NCBI GenBank assembly: GCA_023634235.1
Contig: JAMKCF010000003.1
Coordinates: 16,400,742 to 16,464,741, forward strand
Reading direction: 5' to 3'
Length of the DNA: 64,000 nt
From: Pisaster brevispinus
Lineage: Eukaryota; Echinodermata; Asteroidea; Forcipulatida; Asteriidae
In this document: one piece after another, positions 46,224-58,899 of the stretch
Layout: each line of letters starts with the position of its first letter
Numbering within the stretch: position 1 is the stretch's first letter
Notes under the pieces: generated by a model
What the model saw: the letters and a program-made list of their open reading frames with translations, nothing else
Told to the model about the DNA's origin: nothing
Database searches by the model: none
Position numbers and translations under genes: made by a program

Positions 46224-48876
46224 GTGGGGTGCAATTGGAATTTGTACAGTCAGACACTAGAAGGGGTAACATTTTATGGGAGGATCCAGAGTGACAGAAA
46301 ACCGGGGTGGAACTTGAATTGGTACAGTCAGGCACTAGAAGGGGTAACATTTTATGGAAAGATCCAAAGTGACAAAAGTGGGATGCAATTAGAATTGATA
46401 CAGCCAGGCACTTTAAGGGGTAAGATTTTATGGGAGGATCCAGAGTGACAGAAAAGAGGGATGCAATTGGAATTGGTACAGTCAGGCACTAGAAGGGGTA
46501 ACATTTTATGGGAGGATCAAAAGTGACAGAAAAGTGGGGTGCAATTGGAATTGGTACAGCCAGGCACTAGAAAGGGGTAACATTTTTTGGGAGGATCCAG
46601 AGTGACAGAAAAGTGGGGTGCAATTGGAATTGATACAGCCAGGCACTAGAGGGGGTAAGATTTTATAGGAGGATCCAGAGTGACAGCAAAGTGGGATGCA
46701 ATTGGAATTGGTACAGTCAGGAACTTTAAGGGGTAACATTTTATGGGAGGATCCAGAGTGATTGAAAAGTGGTGTGCAATTGGATTAGAAACAGTATGGC
46801 ACGAGAAGGGGTAACATTTTATGGGAGGATCCAAAGTGACAGAAAAGTGGGGTGCAATTGGAATTGGTACAGCCAGGCACTAGAAAGGGGTAACATTTTT
46901 TGGGAGGATCCAGAGTGACAGAAAAGTGGGGTGCAATTGGAATTGATACAGTCAGGCACTAGAAGGGGTAATATTTTATGGGAGGATCCAGAGTGAAAGA
47001 AAGTGGGATGCAATTGGAATTGATACAGCCAGGCACTAGAAGGGGTAAGATTTTAAGGGAGGATCCAGAGTGACGGCAAAGTGGGATGCAATTGGAATTG
47101 GTACAGTCATGCACTAGAAGGGGTAAGATTTTATGGGAGGATCCAGAGTGACATCAAAGTGGGGTGCAATTGGAATTGATACAGCCAGGCACTAGAAAGG
47201 GGTAACATTTTTAATTAGTGGAGGATCCAGAGTGACAGAAAAGTGGGGTGCAATTGGAATTTGTACAGTCAGACACTAGAAGGGGTAACATTTTATGGGA
47301 GGATCCAGAGTGACAGAAAAGTGGGGTGGAACTGGAATTGGTACAGTCAGGCACCAGAAGGGGTAACATTTTATGGGAGGATCCAGAATGACATCAAAGT
47401 GGGGTGCAATTGGAATTGATACAGCCAGGCACTAGAAGGGGTAAGATTTTATGGGAGGATCCAGAGTGACAGAAAAGTGGGGTGCATGTTCGGGATTGAA
47501 ACAGTCAGGCACTAGAAGGGGTAACAATTCACAAGAGGATCCACAGTGACAACAAAGTGGGATGCAATTGGAATTGGTACAGTTAGGCACTTGAAGGAGT
47601 AAGATTTTATGGGAGGATCAAGAGTGACATAAAAGTGGGGTGCAATTGGAATTGATACAGCCAGGCACTAGAAAGGGGTTACATTTCATAGAAGGATCCA
47701 GAGTGACAGAAAAGTGGGATGCAATTGGAATTGGTACAGTCAGGCACTAGAAGGGGTAACATTTTATGGGAGGATCCAGAGTGACAGAAAAGTGGGGTGG
47801 AATTGGAATTGGTCCAGTCAGCACTAGAAGGGGTAATATTTTATGGGAGGATCCAGAGTGACAGAAAAGTGGGATGCATGTTTGGGATTAAAACAGTATG
47901 GCACTAGAAGGGGTAACATTTTATGGGAGGATCCAGAGTAACAGCAAAGTGGGATGCAATTGGAATTGGTACAGTCATGCACTAGAAGGGGTAAGATTTT
48001 ATGGGAGGATCCAGAGTGACATCAAAGTGGGATGCAATTGGAATTGATACAGCCAGGCACTAGAAAGGGGTAACATTTTGTGGGAGGATCCACAGTGACA
48101 GCAAAGTGGGATGCAATTAGAATTGGTACAGTCAGGCACTAGAAGGGGTAACATTTTAAGGGAGGATCCAGAGTGACAGAAAAGTGGGGTGCAATTGGAA
48201 TTGATACAGTGAGGCACTAGAAGGGGTAAGATTTTATGGGAGGATCCAGAGTGACATCAAAGTGGGATGCAATTGGAATTGGTACAGTCAGGCACTAGAA
48301 GAGGTAACATTTTATGGGATGATCCAGAGTGATTGAAAAGTGGGATGCAATTGGAATAGAAACAGTATGGAACGAGAAGGGGTAACATTTTATGGGAGGA
48401 TCCAGAGTGATAGAAAAGTGGGGTGCAATTGGAATTGATACAGTCAGGCACTAGAAGGGGCAAGATTTTATGGGAGGATCCAGAGTGACAGAAAAGTGGG
48501 GTGCATGTTTGGGATTGAAACAGTCCGGCACTAGAAGGGATAACATTTTATGGGAGGATCCAGAGTGACAGAAAAGTGGGGTGCAATTGGAATTGATACA
48601 GCCAGGCACTAAAAAGGGGTAAAATTTTATAGGAGGATCCACAGTGACAACAAAGTGGGGTGCAATTGGAATTGATACAGCCAGGCACTAAAAAGGGGTA
48701 ACATTTTATAGGAGGATCCACAGTGACAACAAAGTGGGATGCAATTGGAATTGGTACAGTCAGGCACTTGAAGGGGTAACATTTTATGGGAGGATCCAGA
48801 GTGACAGCAAAGTGGGATGCAATTGGAATTGGTACAGTCATGCACTAGAAGGGGTAAGATTTTATGGGAGGATCCA

Positions 48877-48950
48877 GTCTTTGGGCTGTGATGAATCTTC
48901 ACAACCACATCAGGCATGTCCTGCTTTAAGAAATTGTATCTACAGTATGG
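48877..48950. repeat. Non-satellite insert inside the array, copy B
   Basis: Same segment as at 45717, carried in the first 4,177-bp block. It differs by small changes in the middle (CTTTAAGAAATTG instead of CTTTCAGAAATTG). Confidence 0.85.
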
Positions 48951-51900
48951 CGCTAGAAGGGGTAACATGTTGGGGGAGGATCAGTGTGAATGCACGTTTG
49001 GAATTGAAATAGTATGGCCAATAGAAGGGGTAACATGTCGGGGGAGGATCCAGACTGACATCAAAGTGGGGTGCAATTGGAATTGGTACAGTCAGGCACT
49101 AGAAGGGGTAACATTTTATGGGAGGATCCAGAGTAACAGAAAAGAGGGGAGCAATTGGAATTGGTACAGTCAGGCACTAGGAGGGGTAACATTTATGGGA
49201 GGATCCAGAGTGACATCAAATTGGGGTGCAATTGGAATTTCTACAGTCAGGCACTAGAAGGGGTAAGATTTTATGGAAGGATCCAGAGTGATAGAAAAGT
49301 GGGGTGCAATTGGAATTGGTACAGTCAGGCACTAGAAGGGGTAACATTTTATGGGAGGATCTAGAGTGACAGCAAATTGGGGTGCAATTGGAATTGGTAC
49401 AGTCAGGCATTAGAAGGGGTAACAATTTATGGGAGGATCCAGAGTTGTCAAAAAAGTGGGGTCCAATTGGAATTGGTACAGTCAGGCAAACTAGAACGGG
49501 TAACATTTTATGGGAGGATCCAGAGTGACAGCAAAGTGGGATGCAATTGGAATTGGTACAGTCAGGCAAACTAGAACGGGTAACATTTTATGGGAGGATC
49601 CAGAGTGACAGCAAAGTGGGATGCAATTGGAATTGGTACAGTCATGCACTAGAAGGGGTAACATTTTATGGGAGGATCCAGAGTGACAGCAAATTGGGGT
49701 GCAATTGGAATTGGTACAGTCAGGCACTAGAAGGGGTAACATTTTATGGGAGGATCAAAAGTGACAGAAAAGTGGGGTGCAATTGGAATTGGTACAGCCA
49801 GGCACTAGAAAGGGGTAACATTTTTTGGGAGGATCCAGAGTGACAGAAAAGTGGGGTGCAATTGGAATTGATACAGCCAGGCACTAGAGGGGGTAAGATT
49901 TTATAGGAGGATCCAGAGTGACAGCAAAGTGGGATGCAATTGGAATTGGTACAGTCAGGAACTTTAAGGGGTAACATTTTATGGGAGGATCCAGAGTGAT
50001 TGAAAAGTGGTGTGCAATTGGATTAGAAACAGTATGGCACGAGAAGGGGTAACATTTTATGGGAGGATCCAGAGTGACAGCAAATTGGGGTGCAATTGGA
50101 ATTGGTACAGTCAGGCACTAGGAGGGGTAACATTTATGGGAGGATCCAGAGTAACAGAAAAGAGGGGAGCAATTGGAATTGGTACAGTCAGGCACTAGGA
50201 GGGGTAACATTTATGGGAGGATCCAGAGTGACATCAAATTGGGGTGCAATTGGAATTTCTACAGTCAGGCACTAGAAGGGGTAAGATTTTATGGGAGGAT
50301 CCAGAGTGACATCAAAGTGGGGTGCAATTGGAATTGATACAGCCAGGCACTAGAAAGGGGTAACATTTTTAATAAGTGGAGGATCCAGAGTGACAGAAAA
50401 GTGGGGTGCAATTGGAATTTGTACAGTCAGACACTAGAAGGGGTAACATTTTATGGGAGGATCCAGAGTGACAGAAAACCGGGGTGGAACTTGAATTGGT
50501 ACAGTCAGGCACTAGAAGGGGTAACATTTTATGGAAAGATCCAAAGTGACAAAAGTGGGATGCAATTAGAATTGATACAGCCAGGCACTTTAAGGGGTAA
50601 GATTTTATGGGAGGATCCAGAGTGACAGAAAAGAGGGATGCAATTGGAATTGGTACAGTCAGGCACTAGAAGGGGTAACATTTTATGGGAGGATCAAAAG
50701 TGACAGAAAAGTGGGGTGCAATTGGAATTGGTACAGCCAGGCACTAGAAAGGGGTAACATTTTTTGGGAGGATCCAGAGTGACAGAAAAGTGGGGTGCAA
50801 TTGGAATTGATACAGCCAGGCACTAGAGGGGGTAAGATTTTATAGGAGGATCCAGAGTGACAGCAAAGTGGGATGCAATTGGAATTGGTACAGTCAGGAA
50901 CTTTAAGGGGTAACATTTTATGGGAGGATCCAGAGTGATTGAAAAGTGGTGTGCAATTGGATTAGAAACAGTATGGCACGAGAAGGGGTAACATTTTATG
51001 GGAGGATCCAAAGTGACAGAAAAGTGGGGTGCAATTGGAATTGGTACAGCCAGGCACTAGAAAGGGGTAACATTTTTTGGGAGGATCCAGAGTGACAGAA
51101 AAGTGGGGTGCAATTGGAATTGATACAGTCAGGCACTAGAAGGGGTAATATTTTATGGGAGGATCCAGAGTGAAAGAAAGTGGGATGCAATTGGAATTGA
51201 TACAGCCAGGCACTAGAAGGGGTAAGATTTTAAGGGAGGATCCAGAGTGACGGCAAAGTGGGATGCAATTGGAATTGGTACAGTCATGCACTAGAAGGGG
51301 TAAGATTTTATGGGAGGATCCAGAGTGACATCAAAGTGGGGTGCAATTGGAATTGATACAGCCAGGCACTAGAAAGGGGTAACATTTTTAATTAGTGGAG
51401 GATCCAGAGTGACAGAAAAGTGGGGTGCAATTGGAATTTGTACAGTCAGACACTAGAAGGGGTAACATTTTATGGGAGGATCCAGAGTGACAGAAAAGTG
51501 GGGTGGAACTGGAATTGGTACAGTCAGGCACCAGAAGGGGTAACATTTTATGGGAGGATCCAGAATGACATCAAAGTGGGGTGCAATTGGAATTGATACA
51601 GCCAGGCACTAGAAGGGGTAAGATTTTATGGGAGGATCCAGAGTGACAGAAAAGTGGGGTGCATGTTCGGGATTGAAACAGTCAGGCACTAGAAGGGGTA
51701 ACAATTCACAAGAGGATCCACAGTGACAACAAAGTGGGATGCAATTGGAATTGGTACAGTTAGGCACTTGAAGGAGTAAGATTTTATGGGAGGATCAAGA
51801 GTGACATAAAAGTGGGGTGCAATTGGAATTGATACAGCCAGGCACTAGAAAGGGGTTACATTTCATAGAAGGATCCAGAGTGACAGAAAAGTGGGATGCA

Positions 51901-53051
51901 ATTGGAATTGGTACAGTCAGGCACTAGAAGGGGTAACATTTTATGGGAGGATCCAGAGTGACAGAAAAGTGGGGTGGAATTGGAATTGGTCCAGTCAGCA
52001 CTAGAAGGGGTAATATTTTATGGGAGGATCCAGAGTGACAGAAAAGTGGGATGCATGTTTGGGATTAAAACAGTATGGCACTAGAAGGGGTAACATTTTA
52101 TGGGAGGATCCAGAGTAACAGCAAAGTGGGATGCAATTGGAATTGGTACAGTCATGCACTAGAAGGGGTAAGATTTTATGGGAGGATCCAGAGTGACATC
52201 AAAGTGGGATGCAATTGGAATTGATACAGCCAGGCACTAGAAAGGGGTAACATTTTGTGGGAGGATCCACAGTGACAGCAAAGTGGGATGCAATTAGAAT
52301 TGGTACAGTCAGGCACTAGAAGGGGTAACATTTTAAGGGAGGATCCAGAGTGACAGAAAAGTGGGGTGCAATTGGAATTGATACAGTGAGGCACTAGAAG
52401 GGGTAAGATTTTATGGGAGGATCCAGAGTGACATCAAAGTGGGATGCAATTGGAATTGGTACAGTCAGGCACTAGAAGAGGTAACATTTTATGGGATGAT
52501 CCAGAGTGATTGAAAAGTGGGATGCAATTGGAATAGAAACAGTATGGAACGAGAAGGGGTAACATTTTATGGGAGGATCCAGAGTGATAGAAAAGTGGGG
52601 TGCAATTGGAATTGATACAGTCAGGCACTAGAAGGGGCAAGATTTTATGGGAGGATCCAGAGTGACAGAAAAGTGGGGTGCATGTTTGGGATTGAAACAG
52701 TCCGGCACTAGAAGGGATAACATTTTATGGGAGGATCCAGAGTGACAGAAAAGTGGGGTGCAATTGGAATTGATACAGCCAGGCACTAAAAAGGGGTAAA
52801 ATTTTATAGGAGGATCCACAGTGACAACAAAGTGGGGTGCAATTGGAATTGATACAGCCAGGCACTAAAAAGGGGTAACATTTTATAGGAGGATCCACAG
52901 TGACAACAAAGTGGGATGCAATTGGAATTGGTACAGTCAGGCACTTGAAGGGGTAACATTTTATGGGAGGATCCAGAGTGACAGCAAAGTGGGATGCAAT
53001 TGGAATTGGTACAGTCATGCACTAGAAGGGGTAAGATTTTATGGGAGGATC

Positions 53052-53126
53052 CAGTCTTTGGGCTGTGATGAATCTTCACAACCACATCAGGCATGTCCTG
53101 CTTTAAGAAATTGTATCTACAGTATG
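53052..53126. repeat. Non-satellite insert inside the array, copy C
   Basis: Same as copy B, in the second 4,177-bp block. Confidence 0.85.
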
Positions 53127-56100
53127 GCGCTAGAAGGGGTAACATGTTGGGGGAGGATCAGTGTGAATGCACGTTTGGAATTGAAATAGTATGGCCAATA
53201 GAAGGGGTAACATGTCGGGGGAGGATCCAGACTGACATCAAAGTGGGGTGCAATTGGAATTGGTACAGTCAGGCACTAGAAGGGGTAACATTTTATGGGA
53301 GGATCCAGAGTAACAGAAAAGAGGGGAGCAATTGGAATTGGTACAGTCAGGCACTAGGAGGGGTAACATTTATGGGAGGATCCAGAGTGACATCAAATTG
53401 GGGTGCAATTGGAATTTCTACAGTCAGGCACTAGAAGGGGTAAGATTTTATGGAAGGATCCAGAGTGATAGAAAAGTGGGGTGCAATTGGAATTGGTACA
53501 GTCAGGCACTAGAAGGGGTAACATTTTATGGGAGGATCTAGAGTGACAGCAAATTGGGGTGCAATTGGAATTGGTACAGTCAGGCATTAGAAGGGGTAAC
53601 AATTTATGGGAGGATCCAGAGTTGTCAAAAAAGTGGGGTCCAATTGGAATTGGTACAGTCAGGCAAACTAGAACGGGTAACATTTTATGGGAGGATCCAG
53701 AGTGACAGCAAAGTGGGATGCAATTGGAATTGGTACAGTCAGGCAAACTAGAACGGGTAACATTTTATGGGAGGATCCAGAGTGACAGCAAAGTGGGATG
53801 CAATTGGAATTGGTACAGTCATGCACTAGAAGGGGTAACATTTTATGGGAGGATCCAGAGTGACAGCAAATTGGGGTGCAATTGGAATTGGTACAGTCAG
53901 GCACTAGAAGGGGTAACATTTTATGGGAGGATCAAAAGTGACAGAAAAGTGGGGTGCAATTGGAATTGGTACAGCCAGGCACTAGAAAGGGGTAACATTT
54001 TTTGGGAGGATCCAGAGTGACAGAAAAGTGGGGTGCAATTGGAATTGATACAGCCAGGCACTAGAGGGGGTAAGATTTTATAGGAGGATCCAGAGTGACA
54101 GCAAAGTGGGATGCAATTGGAATTGGTACAGTCAGGAACTTTAAGGGGTAACATTTTATGGGAGGATCCAGAGTGATTGAAAAGTGGTGTGCAATTGGAT
54201 TAGAAACAGTATGGCACGAGAAGGGGTAACATTTTATGGGAGGATCCAAAGTGACAGAAAAGTGGGGTGCAATTGGAATTGGTACAGCCAGGCACTAGAA
54301 AGGGGTAACATTTTTTGGGAGGATCCAGAGTGACAGAAAAGTGGGGTGCAATTGGAATTGATACAGTCAGGCACTAGAAGGGGTAATATTTTATGGGAGG
54401 ATCCAGAGTGACAGAAAGTGGGATGCAATTGGAATTGATACAGCCAGGCACTAGAAGGGGTAAGATTTTAAGGGAGGATCCAGAGTGACGGCAAAGTGGG
54501 ATGCAATTGGAATTGGTACAGTCAGGCACTTGAAGGGGTAACATTTTATGGGAGGATCCAGAGTGACAGCAAAGTGGGATGCAATTGGAATTGGTACAGT
54601 CATGCACTAGAAGGGGTAAGATTTTATGGGAGGATCCAGAGTGACATCAAAGTGGGGTGCAATTGGAATTGATACAGCCAGGCGCTAGAAAGGGGTAACA
54701 TTTTTAATTAGTGGAGGATCCAGAGTGACAGAAAAGTGGGGTGCAATTGGAATTGGTACAGTCAGGCACCAGAAGGGGTAACATTTTATGGGAGGATCCA
54801 GAATGACATCAAAGTGGGGTGCAATTGGAATTGATACAGCCAGGCACTAGAAGGGGTAAGATTTTATGGGAGGATCCAGAGTGACAGAAAAGTGGGGTGC
54901 ATGTTCGGGATTGAAACAGTCAGGCACTAGAAGGGGTAACAATTTACAAGAGGATCCACAGTGACAACAAAGTGGGATGCAATTGGAATTGGTACAGTCA
55001 GGCACTTGAAGGAGTAAGATTTTATGGGAGGATCAAGAGTGACATAAAAGTGGGGTGCAATTGGAATTGATACAGCCAGGCACTAGAAAGGGGTTACATT
55101 TCATAGAAGGATCCAGAGTGACAGAAAAGTGGGATGCAATTGGAATTGGTACAGTCAGGCACTAGAAGGGGTAACATTTTATGGGAGGATCCAGAGTGAC
55201 AGAAAAGTGGGGTGGAATTGGAATTGGTCCAGTCAGCACTAGAAGGGGTAATATTTTATGGGAGGATCCAGAGTGACAGAAAAGTGGGATGCATGTTTGG
55301 GATTAAAACAGTATGGCACTAGAAGGGGTAACATTTTATGGGAGGATCCAGAGTAACAGCAAAGTGGGATGCAATTGGAATTGGTACAGTCATGCACTAG
55401 AAGGGGTAAGATTTTATGGGAGGATCCAGAGTGACATCAAAGTGGGATGCAATTGGAATTGATAAAGCCAGGAACTATAAAGGGGTAACATTTTGTGGGA
55501 GGATCCACAGTAACAGCAAAGTGGGATGCAATTGGAATTGGTACAGTCAGGCACTTGAAGGGGTAACATTTTATGGGAGGATCCAAAGTGACAGAAAAGT
55601 GGGGTGCAATTTGAATTGGTACAGTCAGGCACTAGAAGGGGTAACATTTTATGGGAGGATCCAGAGTGACAGCAAAGTGGGGTGCAATTGGAATTGATAC
55701 AGCCAGGCACTAGAAGGGGTATTGTTTATGGGAGGATCCAGAGTGACAGCAAACTGGGATGCAATTGGAATTGGTACAGTCAGGCACTTGAAGGGGTAAC
55801 ATTTTATGGGAGGATCCAGAATGACATCAAAGTGGGATGCAATTGGAATTGGTACAGTCAGGCACTAGAAGAGGTAACATTTTATGGGATGATCCAGAGT
55901 GATTGAAAAGTGGGGTGCAATTGGAATAGAAACAGTATGGAACGAGAAGGGGTAACATTTTATGGGAGGATCCAGAGTGATAGAAAAGTGGGGTGCAATT
56001 GGAATTGATACAGTCAGGCACTAGAAGGGGCAAGATTTTATGGGAGGATCCAGAGTGACAGAAAAGTGGGGCGCATGTTTGGGATTGAAACAGTCCGGCA

Positions 56101-57075
56101 CTAGAAGGGATAACATTTTATGGGAGGATCCAGAGTGACAGAAAAGTGGGGTGCAATTGGAATTGATACAGCCAGGCACTAAAAAGGGGTAAAATTTTAT
56201 AGGAGGATCCAGAGTGACAACAAAGTGGGGTGCAATTGGAATTGATACAGCCAGGCACTAAAAAGGGGTAAAATTTTATAGGAGGATCCACAGTGACAAC
56301 AAAGTGGGATGCAATTGGAATTGGTACAGTCAGGCACTTGAAGGGGTAACATTTTATGGGAGGATCCAGAGTGACAGCAAAGTGGGATGCAATTGGAATT
56401 GGTACAGTCATGCACTAGAAGGGGTAAGATTTTATGGGAGGATCCAGAGTGATAGAAAAGTGGGGTGCAATTGGAATTGATACAGTCAGGCACTAGAAGG
56501 GGTAACATTTTATGGGAGGATCTAGAGTGATAGCAAAGTGGGGTGCAATTGGAATTGGTACAGTCAGGCATTAGAAGGGGTAACAATTTATGGGAGGATC
56601 CAGAGTGACAGCAAAGTGGGATGCAATTGGAATTGGTACAGTCAGGCACTAGAAAGGGTAACATTTTATGGGAGGATCCAGAGTGACAGCAAAGTGGGAT
56701 GCAATTGGAATTGATACAGCCAGGCACAAGAAAGCAGTAACATTTTATGGGAAGATCCAGGGTGACAGAAAAGTGGGATGCAATTGGAATTGATACAGCC
56801 AGGCACTAGAAGGGGTAAGATTTTATGGAAGGATCCAGAGTGACAGCAAAGTGGGATGCAATTGGAATTGGTACAGTCAGGCACTTGAAGGGGTAACATT
56901 TTATGGGAGGATCCAAAGTGACAGAAAAGTGGGGTGCAATTTGAATTGGTACAGTCAGGCACTAGAAGGGGTAACAATTTATGGGAGGATCCAGAGTGAC
57001 ACAAAAGTGGGGTGCAATTGGAATTGGTACAGTCAGGCACTAGAAACATTTTATGGGAGGATCCAGAGTGATGGC

Positions 57076-57837
57076 ATAATGGATAGCGACTATTTAAATT
57101 ATGTGAATGATGACTGTGTATAGTCAGAATGTCTTGTATTGTGTGCCATTTGGAATTTCACTCCGTAGCGATGGGCTTGTTGTGGTGGTTGAACTTGATG
57201 TGGAACTGGTCCAAAACACTGACTGAGTTTGCACAGCCTACAGGGTTGGGATTAAACCAGTCAAGACTAGAGTTACACAATATATGTCCACACAATCATC
57301 ACTGTCACTCTGTTATAGCAGTATCACCTCGCTCGATCTATAATCTGTACGATTCGAGGGACTGTGAGTTTGTTTGTGGCACAACAAGCAGCCAGAGACA
57401 TAGAACTATTTCAAAGAAACTCATGACAACTGTGTGCTGGACTGTAAACACCACAACACAAGAAGCAACGACTACGTACTACCAATCCATACTACGTATG
57501 TGACATGTCTACCTCCCTCAGAACCTGTCAACGTCAGACGCTCTGTCTGTCTCTCTCTGCTTTGTGTGGAGACGGGAGGGATGGCGGATGTTTTGTAAAC
57601 AAAACACTACTTTGGTTGACTTTACAATTACGTAACTGATTTACAGTCTGAGTCTTTAGTAGGCCTACCCCCTACGGACTACCATGACTACAGTCAATAC
57701 TCAAAACAAAACTAACTTGCTGCCAAAAGTTTTCCTTTTTAGACACCTTTAACACATAGATGATACACGTCAAATGACCTATCAACCCTTTCCTTAGATG
57801 ACAATTTAAAAAACTGAAAATAAAAATCCATACTTAC
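57076..57837. other. Unique sequence right of the satellite
   Basis: Abrupt change to unique DNA. The + ORF at 57129-57503 (124 codons) has no recognised domain and no splice support. On the - strand this would be intron downstream of the donor at 57838. Confidence 0.45.
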
Positions 57838-57950
57838 CAGATCGAGCTTACATTTCAATTTGAAGACGCACAACACGTCGTACGTCGTATGCAGACGACA
57901 GCTCAATGTTTGTTATTATTTTGCAACGCGTTCTGGGTACTCACTACGCA
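57838..57950 (-). other. Putative 5' non-coding exon of a - strand transcript
   Basis: On the - strand ...GCTCGATCTG|GTAAGTATGG is a full-consensus donor. It is preceded by CpG-rich sequence with TACGACGTACGACGTGTTGTG. The only ATG near the donor is followed at once by TAA, so the exon would be non-coding. The start is not defined. A GCATGTGCAG motif near 57949 resembles an NRF1 site. The transcript would run into the satellite. Confidence 0.35.
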
Positions 57951-58018
57951 TGTGCAGCAAATGATGCAAGTGAGGGCCGGGGGCGAATTTTTTTTTTCCC
58001 AGCGCGGTAAAGGCCAAG

Positions 58019-58042
58019 ATTTGCATACCTCGCTCCCATTGG
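58019..58042 (-). promoter_or_regulatory. Octamer and CCAAT pair, left arm
   Basis: ATTTGCAT (58019-58026) is the POU octamer, and ATTGG (58038-58042) is a reverse CCAAT box 11 bases further on. Octamer plus CCAAT is a layout known from H2B histone and some snRNA promoters. Function here is inference. Confidence 0.4.
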
Positions 58043-58047
58043 CTGGG

Positions 58048-58868
58048 ACTTGCTGATTAATTATTCATTGCAAACAAGCTATGTAGGCCTTACGCACGTG
58101 TGTTGTGTACGCGTACACGATCGACGTGTATGATCTCTCGGTGTGATAGCATAGCATACATGTCATGTACACACACTGCCACAAAGTTGTGTAATGGTAA
58201 TACCATAAGAGTGGGGACAGTAGAACAAAGGAATACAAAAGGGACAATGCTGTCCTCACATTGGAATCCTTTGTATTTTTGTGTCCTCACATTTTTTCAA
58301 GCACTAAGTCTATGGAGAGTGTTAAGTTAGAGGGACAAAGGAAAGTCCTCACATAGATAGCAATAAATTGATACATGTCTACGTCTTTGCTTGTGTGTAC
58401 ATGTACATCCATCCATAAGTTCGTAAAACAATACTGCGACCATGGACTGTGAGTGCACACGTCTCACTGTAGATGACTGTCCTTCTTTGAAGGTAAAGAT
58501 ATTGTAAGGTTTATGAATATGATTCAAAACTAAAGCCAATCAATTGAATACTTAGTTTCGACAAGGGGAAGCTTTACAGAAGTAGTGTATAGCTATGTAG
58601 CAGACATGTGCAGTAGCTGTGTAGTCATGGTAGTATAGTACGGTAGTCAGTACTGCAATGCAACGTATGTACATGTACGTGGATTTAGTACCAGTTGCTT
58701 CAAAAACTCCATAAAACTGTATACCTTTTTTCTTTCTGGGAGAGTGTAGCAAACTGAGCTTGCGAATAGTCAGGGCTGACGAAAAGTGGTATGTGACGAG
58801 CGATTATATGCAGCTGTTCTTTCCCCCTCTACACCGTGTAAAGAAGCAAATGCATACACACATGACAT
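58048..58868. other. Spacer between the inverted arms
   Basis: Unique-looking sequence with several GTACATGTAC-like palindromic stretches. No coding signal. Confidence 0.4.
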
Positions 58869-58875
58869 ACCCAAG

Positions 58876-58899
58876 CCAATGGGAGCGAGGTATGCAAAT
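58876..58899 (+). promoter_or_regulatory. Octamer and CCAAT pair, right arm
   Basis: CCAAT (58876-58880) and ATGCAAAT (58892-58899) mirror the left arm, giving two identical motif pairs in opposite orientation about 0.85 kb apart. Confidence 0.4.

Larger units (their letters stand above)
46125..54480. repeat. Tandem pair of 4,177-bp higher-order blocks
   Basis: Seventeen marker positions between 46224 and 49744 recur with an offset of exactly 4177 (for example 47999/52176, 48916/53093, 49541/53718), and the translated frames are identical. Within each block a 939-bp internal repeat is also present (49744/50683). Confidence 0.92.
33670..57075. repeat. Core of the 78-bp BamHI-type satellite (about 300 units)
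   Basis: The unit is GTGGGATGCAATTGGAATTG, GTACAGTCAGGCACTAGAAG, GGGTAACATTTTATGGGAGG, ATCCAGAGTGACAGCAAA (78 bases). Variants carry GCATGTTTGGGATTAAAACA or GATTGAAAAGTG...GGATTAGAAACAGTATGG, or a 5-base longer TTTTTAATTAGTGG spacer. Nearly every unit has GGATCC. As 78 = 3 x 26, open frames of period 26 residues appear on both strands (+: GCNWNWYSQALEGVTFYGRI; -: LVPDCTNSNCIPLCCHSGSS). Their stops are set by variants and not by gene structure. The right end is abrupt at about 57075. Confidence 0.97.

Noticed and set aside
33930..57049. Dozens of 60-176-residue ORFs with 26-residue periodicity on both strands (for example 56197-56727, 34968-35420)
   Set aside because: They follow directly from a 78-bp repeat (3 x 26). 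Equivalent frames are open on both strands, starts and stops are set by variant units, and there is no splice or promoter context. Not repeat proteins.
33670..57075. CRISPR array
   Set aside because: Units are directly adjacent with no unique spacers of constant length, and the setting is eukaryotic.
33670..57075. 39-bp half-unit origin of the 78-bp repeat
   Set aside because: The halves share only weak GGGG...GGA...CAG similarity. The half-integer 3159 and 3237 offsets are explained by 79-83-bp variant units.
57129..57503. 124-residue + ORF just right of the satellite
   Set aside because: Starts at the array boundary, no recognisable domain, no upstream promoter or splice sites.
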